Assembly (NCBI RefSeq): GCF_018448495.1
Contig: NZ_CP049902.1
Location: forward strand, 1,736,001-1,800,000
Direction of reading: 5' to 3'
DNA: 64,000 bases
Source: Psychrobacter sp. WY6
Lineage (GTDB): Bacteria > Pseudomonadota > Gammaproteobacteria > Pseudomonadales > Moraxellaceae
Positions within the stretch are counted from its first letter, which is position 1. The number at the start of each line of letters is the position of its first letter. This document shows, one piece after another, positions 60,419 to 64,000 of the stretch. The notes below the pieces were generated by a model that was not told the DNA's origin, did not search any database, and was given only the letters and a program-made list of their open reading frames with translations. The position numbers and the translations under genes were made by a program.

Positions 60419-60590
60419 GCAATGCTGTGCGCCATTGAGTTAGCAGGTTGTCTTTGATAGCAAAGCGCTGCGCATGCTTATGTCTGATAACACCAGCCTT
60501 GGTCACATCATCGAATACAGCGTACATACGGACTGCATCAACACCATTGACGGTATCGCGTGCTACTGAGCTGTTATTTAGTCTTAGCAT
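60411..60590 (-). CDS. Small hypothetical phage protein
   Basis: 59 residues (MLRLNNSSVARDTVNGVDAVRMYAVFDDVTKAGVIRHKHAQRFAIKDNLLTQWRTALLG). AAGGA lies seven bases before ATG 60590. A longer open frame to 60767 overlaps the zinc-finger gene and is rejected as an extension. No family recognised. Confidence 0.55.
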   Translation of the reverse strand: MLRLNNSSVARDTVNGVDAVRMYAVFDDVTKAGVIRHKHAQRFAIKDNLLTQWRTALLG

Positions 60591-60606
60591 GTGCCAATCC
60601 TTACGT

Positions 60607-60804
60607 TCAACGACGCCCTTCAAAGTGATTTTGACAATCAACGCACCGGGTAACACCACCAATGGCACGTCGCTTGCTTGGTATTTCTTCACCGCATGCT
60701 TGGCAATCAAGCAATGAAGGCATACTAAATGTTGGCAGGATGCGCAGACGAGCTGCCATCTCAGCATCTATGCGCTCACCAGCGCGATCAATATCATCAG
60801 CCAT
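60607..60804 (-). CDS. TraR/DksA-type zinc-finger protein
   Basis: 65-residue phage member of the DksA/TraR family, whose members bind RNA polymerase in the secondary channel and alter transcription. MADDIDRAGERIDAEMAARL forms the short coiled coil with the characteristic acidic tip. The C4 zinc finger is CQACGEEIPSKRRAIGGVTRCVDCQNHFEGRR. The ATG at 60804 is the family start (MADDxDRA). It overlaps no neighbour except two bases before the upstream stop at 60806. The likely role is tuning host or phage promoters. Confidence 0.85.
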   Translation of the reverse strand: MADDIDRAGERIDAEMAARLRILPTFSMPSLLDCQACGEEIPSKRRAIGGVTRCVDCQNHFEGRR

Positions 60805-60805
60805 C

Positions 60806-60931
60806 TTAATTACTCTCCATGTTGCTGCCACAGATAGGGCAAGTCTTTGCTGGCATGTCTAGGTTTAAATCAATAGCCAACAACTCTTCGGCTAAGGCTT
60901 CCATTTCTTGCGGTGATTTATAGTCTGGCAT
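60806..60931 (-). CDS. Very small protein with CxxC motif
   Basis: 41 residues, MPDYKSPQEMEALAEELLAIDLNLDMPAKTCPICGSNMESN; a single CPICG knuckle near the end. It has an AGGGAT element upstream and fits tightly between neighbours on the same strand (stop one base before the DksA-like start codon). Function unknown. Confidence 0.55.
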   Translation of the reverse strand: MPDYKSPQEMEALAEELLAIDLNLDMPAKTCPICGSNMESN

Positions 60932-60939
60932 GGGTATCC

Positions 60940-61104
60940 CTAAAACGTATCGGTGATGAAGTTGCGAATACCAAGCATTTCAGCATTTTGCTTTAGATTG
61001 GTGGTTTCGATGTAAGGGCGATTTAACCTATGCTTACTACGTTCAATGTAGGCAGTGGCAGCTTCATGCGTGAAGCAAGCAGTAACGAACTTAGGTACAA
61101 GCAT
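60940..61104 (-). CDS. Small phage protein, possibly C-terminal part of the upstream gene
   Basis: 54 residues starting MLVPKFVTACFTHEAATAYIERSKHRLNRPYIETTNLKQNAEMLGIRNFI. The 'FT.eaA..yI..n.h.l..PyiY' pattern is familiar from the C-terminal halves of small phage proteins. The frame is continuous with the upstream gene's corrected frame except for one TGA at 61125-61123, so the two may be one protein of about 140 residues. Confidence 0.55.
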   Translation of the reverse strand: MLVPKFVTACFTHEAATAYIERSKHRLNRPYIETTNLKQNAEMLGIRNFITDTF

Positions 61105-61122
61105 CACCGTCAACTTAATGTA

Positions 61123-61379
61123 TCATCTAACGGTTACCTCATTAGCTCCGTCAGCAAGCTCTTCGAGTGCAGTGAATCGGTCTTCCCAATCCTCATAAGT
61201 GTTACCTTCGCATCGTCAAGCAACCAAATCTCTTCAGTTTTATAAAAACCGCTGAAACGACCTTCTTCATTGGCGCATACAAGGTCAATCTCATATACGC
61301 AAAACAACTGACGATAAGAGCTAACATCATTAAGGCGTCTAAGCTCTGTTGCTGTTTTAGTCAAATTAACCAAGCTCAT
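61123..61379 (-). pseudogene. Hypothetical phage protein, frameshifted
   Basis: Start MSLVNLTKTATELRRLNDVSSYRQLFCVYEIDLVCANEEGRFSGFYKTEEIWLLDDAK. The printed frame then reads VTLMRIGKTDSLHSKS to 61134. Adding one base at GCGAAGGTAAC gives GNTYEDWEDRFTALEELADGANEVTVR and TGA at 61123, much more protein-like. The start ATG overlaps the upstream stop (TAATG). No family recognised. Confidence 0.6.
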
Positions 61380-61667
61380 TACTCTCTCCCGTAAGCGCTA
61401 GAAATAAAAAGATTGGCATGCCTTGCTGTACCTGCCTGCTCAGATGCATACACCTCATCATCAAAGCCATTCATCGGGTCGGTAACATAGTTGCCATCGT
61501 CGCTAGGCAGTGACAGGCCTTATGTTCAGCAATCATCGCGTCGTGGCCTGCTTGCGAGCGGTCAAATGCCTTATTTATTGTTGCACGCCAGCCGTTGCTG
61601 CTGTCATACCAAGTACTAATAACGTGAGGATGCCAATGCTGGCTAGAAAGTCTTTTATTGAGTTCAT
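61379..61667 (-). pseudogene. Small membrane or secreted phage protein, two frameshifts
   Basis: Start MNSIKDFLASIGILTLLVLGMTAATAGVQQ contains one hydrophobic helix or signal peptide. Two corrections then give INKAFDRSQAGHDAMIAEHKACHC and LPSDDGNYVTDPMNGFDDEVYASEQAGTARHANLFISSAYGRE with TAA overlapping the next ATG (TAATG). About 96 residues. It is the first gene after the predicted PL promoter. Function unknown; the corrected reading rests on the frames' protein-like character and the tight gene overlap. Confidence 0.6.
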
Positions 61668-61696
61668 AACAGTTACTCTGCTTCGTTGTGATGAAT

Positions 61697-61738
61697 ATAA
61701 TAACCATAGTTATAATTACTGTCAATAACTAAAGTAAT
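61697..61738 (-). promoter_or_regulatory. Predicted PL promoter with two repressor operators
   Basis: Minus strand: TTGACA (61725-61720), 17-base spacer, TATTAT (61702-61697). ATAACCATAGTTAT (61700-61713) fills the -10/spacer and ATAACTAAAGTAAT (61725-61738) overlaps the -35. Both resemble the palindromes beside the repressor gene. Confidence 0.72.
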
Positions 61739-61821
61739 TAAATATATAAATATTTATTACTTTGGCTCTTTTATAACCACTATAAAACTGTAAGTAATTG
61801 TTAAAATGAAATATGAGGCAT

Positions 61822-61848
61822 AAAAAAACCGCCCATATAGGACGGTTA
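61822..61848 (-). terminator. Terminator of the repressor operon
   Basis: On the minus strand CCGTCC / GGGCGG (one G-U pair) with loop TATAT, followed by a T7 run. It closes the repressor, HIRAN and Cas2-like unit before the PL promoter. Confidence 0.82.
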
Positions 61849-61876
61849 TTAGAGTCTAAGAAGGAGATTTTATGAT

Positions 61877-62146
61877 TTAGTTTTTTAGCCAGTCGGTAGC
61901 GCCTTTTTGGACGTTATATGAGTGCCAATTATCTACATCTACTTTTATGACAAACAAAATATCATCATGATCAATGTAATTTAACAAAAAATCTCTAACT
62001 TGCTCAGACGTCTTTTCAGAATGTATTATCCACTGAGATGCTGTTGGTTTAGCCCAAGCGTCATTAGAAATATTTTTAATACCACGCGCTATCTTTTCAT
62101 AGTCTCTGTTCCTAACTAAATCATAAGTTATAGAGTAAAAAGCCAT
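61877..62146 (-). CDS. Cas2/SinR-like small protein
   Basis: 89 residues: MAFYSITYDLVRNRDYEKIARGIKNISNDAWAKPTASQWIIHSEKTSEQVRDFLLNYIDHDDILFVIKVDVDNWHSYNV. The start 'Y.itYDL...rdY..i...ik', the SQWII strand and the 'l.ny.d.dD.l.vi.v' end match the SinR-like branch of the Cas2/VapD ferredoxin-like superfamily. The Asp after the first strand (YDL) corresponds to the Cas2 metal site. There is no cas1 or CRISPR array, so this is a stand-alone member of unknown function. It lies in the lysogeny-expressed operon 63 bases after the HIRAN gene. Confidence 0.65.
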   Translation of the reverse strand: MAFYSITYDLVRNRDYEKIARGIKNISNDAWAKPTASQWIIHSEKTSEQVRDFLLNYIDHDDILFVIKVDVDNWHSYNVQKGATDWLKN

Positions 62147-62209
62147 TTTCTCACCTCATGCTGTCGCCAGTCTCAAGCGCGCTGGCACGGACGCTTATTA
62201 TCCTTAGCC

Positions 62210-62706
62210 TTAAAAGACTATTGAGAAAACAAAAATCAATATTATCGCGCCTACGACAATCGTTGTCATCGATATTTTTTGTTTAGGGCTTTCCGGAATT
62301 GGTGGTGGTGTAGGTTGGCTCGGCGTATCGTTATATTTTTTTAAACTTTGCGAAGATCCAGCTAAGTCCTCCAGATTTAAATCAACCCAAGCACCGTACA
62401 TAGGATGATCTCCTCTATATATCTTACATCTTACAGACAGAGTATCTCTATTGCCTTCGCATAGGTGGCGATAACGAATAGCATCTTGCTTGGATAAATA
62501 CCCTAATACCCCATGAGCAGAAACAACAGCTACTGCATTTTTGTCGTAAGGGTTATTTGGCTCATATACTAATTCGACATCAACAAAAGCGGATGCGCCT
62601 TTCTTAAAAGAATTAGGGTCTTTGTAGTTTTGTCTAAAGCGGGTTGGTAGTTCGATTCACCCACAATTGGGGTGTTGAACTCATACCCAAAATGCCAGTC
62701 CGTCAT
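62210..62706 (-). pseudogene. HIRAN-domain protein with C-terminal membrane anchor, frameshifted by one T
   Basis: Start MTDWHFGYEFNTPIVGESNYQPA; the printed frame then fails. One T restored near 62637 (GCTTTAGACAAAAC) gives FRQNYKDPNSFKKGASAFVDVELVYEPNNPYDKNAVAVVSAHGVLGYLSKQDAIRYRHL, a classic HIRAN pattern (vGE..y, EPnNPyDknAVaV, GyL). It continues into MYGAWVDLNLEDLAGSSQSL, a Pro-rich linker (PSQPTPPPIPESP) and one transmembrane helix (MTTIVVGAIILIFVFSIVF). Corrected length is 165 residues. It starts 16 bases after the repressor stop, so it should be expressed in lysogens. Confidence 0.7.
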
Positions 62707-62722
62707 CTGCAAAATCCTTTTA

Positions 62723-63482
62723 TTAATGTTTTAAAAACGAATATCGCACCCGTCCAAATAGCGCAAACTGATTAAACGTATCACGAGTAATTAACTGATC
62801 TGGGTAGGTGTCTTTGTCAGTATTATCTGATTTTAATATCACTGTGCCATCTAGGTTTTTAATGGTGCGCTTACACATCATTTCGCCATCGGCATTAAAC
62901 ACGTAAATCTTATTATTAATAAAATTATCGTATTCGCTCTCATTGGTATTTACTAGCATTAGAGTGCCATGCGGTATGGTATTACCCATACTGTCACTAC
63001 AAGCGTGCATCAACACCAATCCATGGCCGTCGATAGGCAGGTCGTTATCTCTTAAAAACTCAACGGTAAACGCTTGGGTATGAGAATCAGGATGTTCAAG
63101 ATTGACGTACCCATTTCCACAGCTGGCTTTGATGTCCAAATATTTAATATCAACCAACCCATAGTCTGTACGACCGCCAATAATAATATGCTCTGATTTA
63201 TTGGTATTCTTTGAGTAGCCCCTGTCTTTCTCGTTAGACAACGCTGACTTAGTCACGCTTTCTATAGTGCCTTGATCAAGCATCTCTCCAATGCCGTTTG
63301 CCAGCCAATCAATATTAACCTCAAACACCTTGGCTAGCTCGCTTATAAATAGTTCGCTTGGTAAGCCCTTTCTCTATCTTGTAATAACTTGGCTGAGACA
63401 TGCCTGTGGCATCTGCTACATCTTGTTGCGACAGATTTAGCCTATCTCTAGCCAGCTTAACCCTCTCCGCTAATGTGCTCAT
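62723..63482 (-). pseudogene. cI-type phage repressor (XRE HTH + S24 peptidase), frameshifted
   Basis: Lysogeny repressor. N-terminal HTH MSTLAERVKLARDRLNLSQQDVADATGMSQPSYYKIEKGLTKRTI, then a shift near 63342 (TATTTATAAGCG) after which the frame continues SELAKVFEVNIDWLANGIGEM. C-terminal S24 domain: likely self-cleavage Cys-Gly in KASCGNGYVN, catalytic Ser in CSDSMGNTIPHGTLMLVN and Lys in MMCKRTIKN. Self-cleavage implies RecA-dependent SOS induction. GGAGG ribosome-binding site; transcribed leftward from a promoter with an operator in its spacer (autoregulation). Confidence 0.88.
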
Positions 63483-63506
63483 TACTATCCTCCAGTTATT
63501 GTGATC

Positions 63507-63535
63507 ATTCTAATAACCTAGGTTATCAATGTAAA
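63507..63535 (-). promoter_or_regulatory. Predicted PRM-like repressor promoter with operator in spacer
   Basis: Minus strand TTTACA (63535-63530), 17-base spacer, TAGAAT (63512-63507). The perfect 14-bp palindrome ATAACCTAGGTTAT (63513-63526) occupies the spacer. Confidence 0.7.
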
Positions 63536-63548
63536 ATGCCTAAAGTTA

Positions 63549-63602
63549 TTGATTTATAATAACTAAAGTTATATTATTAAGGCATAAATTACCCAAGGTA
63601 AT
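63549..63602 (+). promoter_or_regulatory. Predicted PR promoter with two operators
   Basis: TTGATT (63549-63554), 17-base spacer, TATTAT (63572-63577). ATAACTAAAGTTAT (63559-63572) fills the spacer; ATTACCCAAGGTAAT (63588-63602) lies downstream, just before the Cro-like start codon. Confidence 0.72.
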
Positions 63603-63606
63603 AAAA

Positions 63607-63828
63607 ATGAAACCTAACAACTCTTATGAAGCCTTAGTTAGCTATTTCGGGAATCAGCATAAGACGGCTAAAGCACTGGGCTGTAGCCAGCCTGGTGTAT
63701 GTAAATGGGTTCAAGGCAAAGCTAATATGTCAGCGCCACTGGCTTTAAAAGCTGAGCGGCTAACCAATGGTGAGATTAAAGCCGTAGACCTTTGCCCTGC
63801 ATTAGCCTCACTCGAAGCCACTGATTAA
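63607..63828 (+). CDS. Cro/YdaS-like phage regulator
   Basis: 73-residue helix-turn-helix protein: YEALVSYFGNQHKTAKALGCSQPGVCKWVQGKANMSAPLALKAERLTNGEIKAVDLCPAL. The 'fG.q.k.A.alG.sq..vskW..G...is...A...e..t.G.i' pattern is that of YdaS/Cro-type phage repressors. It is divergent from the S24 repressor and the first gene of the predicted PR transcript. Expected to oppose the lysogenic repressor during lytic growth. Confidence 0.85.
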   Translation: MKPNNSYEALVSYFGNQHKTAKALGCSQPGVCKWVQGKANMSAPLALKAERLTNGEIKAVDLCPALASLEATD

Positions 63829-63882
63829 ATACTACAACCAACCACTCATCAACAAAACGTTTTTATAAATAGGTAGGACACG

Positions 63883-64000
63883 ATGGACGTAATAGACGCA
63901 GCACACAGCACAGTACATAACCCAAAGCATGGTGGCAGTATCGCATTGGCAGCACGCATGGGTATGTCGAGCACTGTGCTTAACAACAAGGTTAATCCAA
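63883..64000 (+). CDS. Phage CII-family regulatory protein, 3'-truncated by window edge
   Basis: The 39 visible residues (MDVIDAAHSTVHNPKHGGSIALAARMGMSSTVLNNKVNP) match the start of the 'phage regulatory protein CII' family (HxTVHxyxGG...LA..mGms..vLnnKvNP), a distinct family from lambda cII. Second gene of the rightward early operon, with an AGGTAGGA ribosome-binding site. The rest is beyond the window. Confidence 0.78.
   Translation, partial: MDVIDAAHSTVHNPKHGGSIALAARMGMSSTVLNNKVNP

Noticed and set aside
60591-60767. Longer start for the 59-residue phage gene
   Set aside because: The extension is an overlapping frame of the DksA-like zinc-finger gene; the shorter ATG has a good ribosome-binding site.
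61123-61125. Selenocysteine (TGA) readthrough in a phage gene
   Set aside because: No SECIS-like hairpin was seen and no selenoprotein family matches; sequence error or two genes is simpler.
61877-62146. CRISPR adaptation locus based on the Cas2-like protein
   Set aside because: No cas1, no other cas gene and no repeat array nearby; the phage context points to a stand-alone family member.

Overview
The window is chromosomal DNA of a gammaproteobacterium of the family Moraxellaceae, most likely Psychrobacter. The support is a moderately AT-rich sequence, Moraxellaceae-like housekeeping proteins, a tmRNA with tag ANDENYALAA, and neighbourhoods such as lapA-pyrF, fis-purH and iscRSUA-hscBA-fdx. 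This is inference from the sequence; no database search was run.

Bases 1-57,000 are core genome. Left to right: cmk (5' truncated), rpsA, ihfB, lapA, pyrF, a metallophosphoesterase, a histidine phosphatase, rpsT(-), an NAD(P)-binding protein, rraA, mfd, a HIT protein and a membrane adenylate/guanylate cyclase. Then comes the complete ISC iron-sulfur operon on the minus strand (iscR-iscS-iscU-iscA-hscB-hscA-fdx), with a strong promoter overlapped by an IscR-like site. Next are a UbiJ-like protein(-), HU, ppiD, and a minus-strand block mrcB / TPR lipoprotein / prmA / DUF3426 protein / fis / purH. These are followed by a CcoI-type copper ATPase, a Bax-inhibitor/YccA protein(-), nadK, yeaC, hopJ(-), csrA(-), lysC(-), alaS(-), a DUF389 membrane protein(-), an L,D-transpeptidase(-), prmB, aroC, creBC(-), a carboxylesterase and ssrA (tmRNA).

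From the 3' end of ssrA to the right edge (57.2-64.0 kb) lies the integration and control end of a prophage. Leftward from a predicted PL promoter run small early genes, a DksA/TraR zinc finger, a sliding-clamp-like protein, an excisionase-like gene and a tyrosine integrase next to ssrA. A cI-type S24 repressor is read leftward together with a HIRAN-domain membrane protein and a Cas2/SinR-like protein, and this unit ends at a terminator. Rightward are a Cro/YdaS-like regulator and the start of a CII-family gene. Related palindromes sit in the spacers of the predicted PRM, PR and PL promoters, so the repressor circuit can be read from the DNA.

The reading frames are damaged throughout. About 20 genes, including essential ones (rpsT, purH, lysC, iscR, hscA, fdx, mrcB), carry small indels. 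Most are single-base losses in short homopolymers, and re-joining frames restores family-length proteins. This looks like sequencing or consensus error rather than gene decay. Such genes are typed 'pseudogene' because the printed sequence is broken, but they are probably functional in the organism. Several small phage genes became visible only after correcting these frames.
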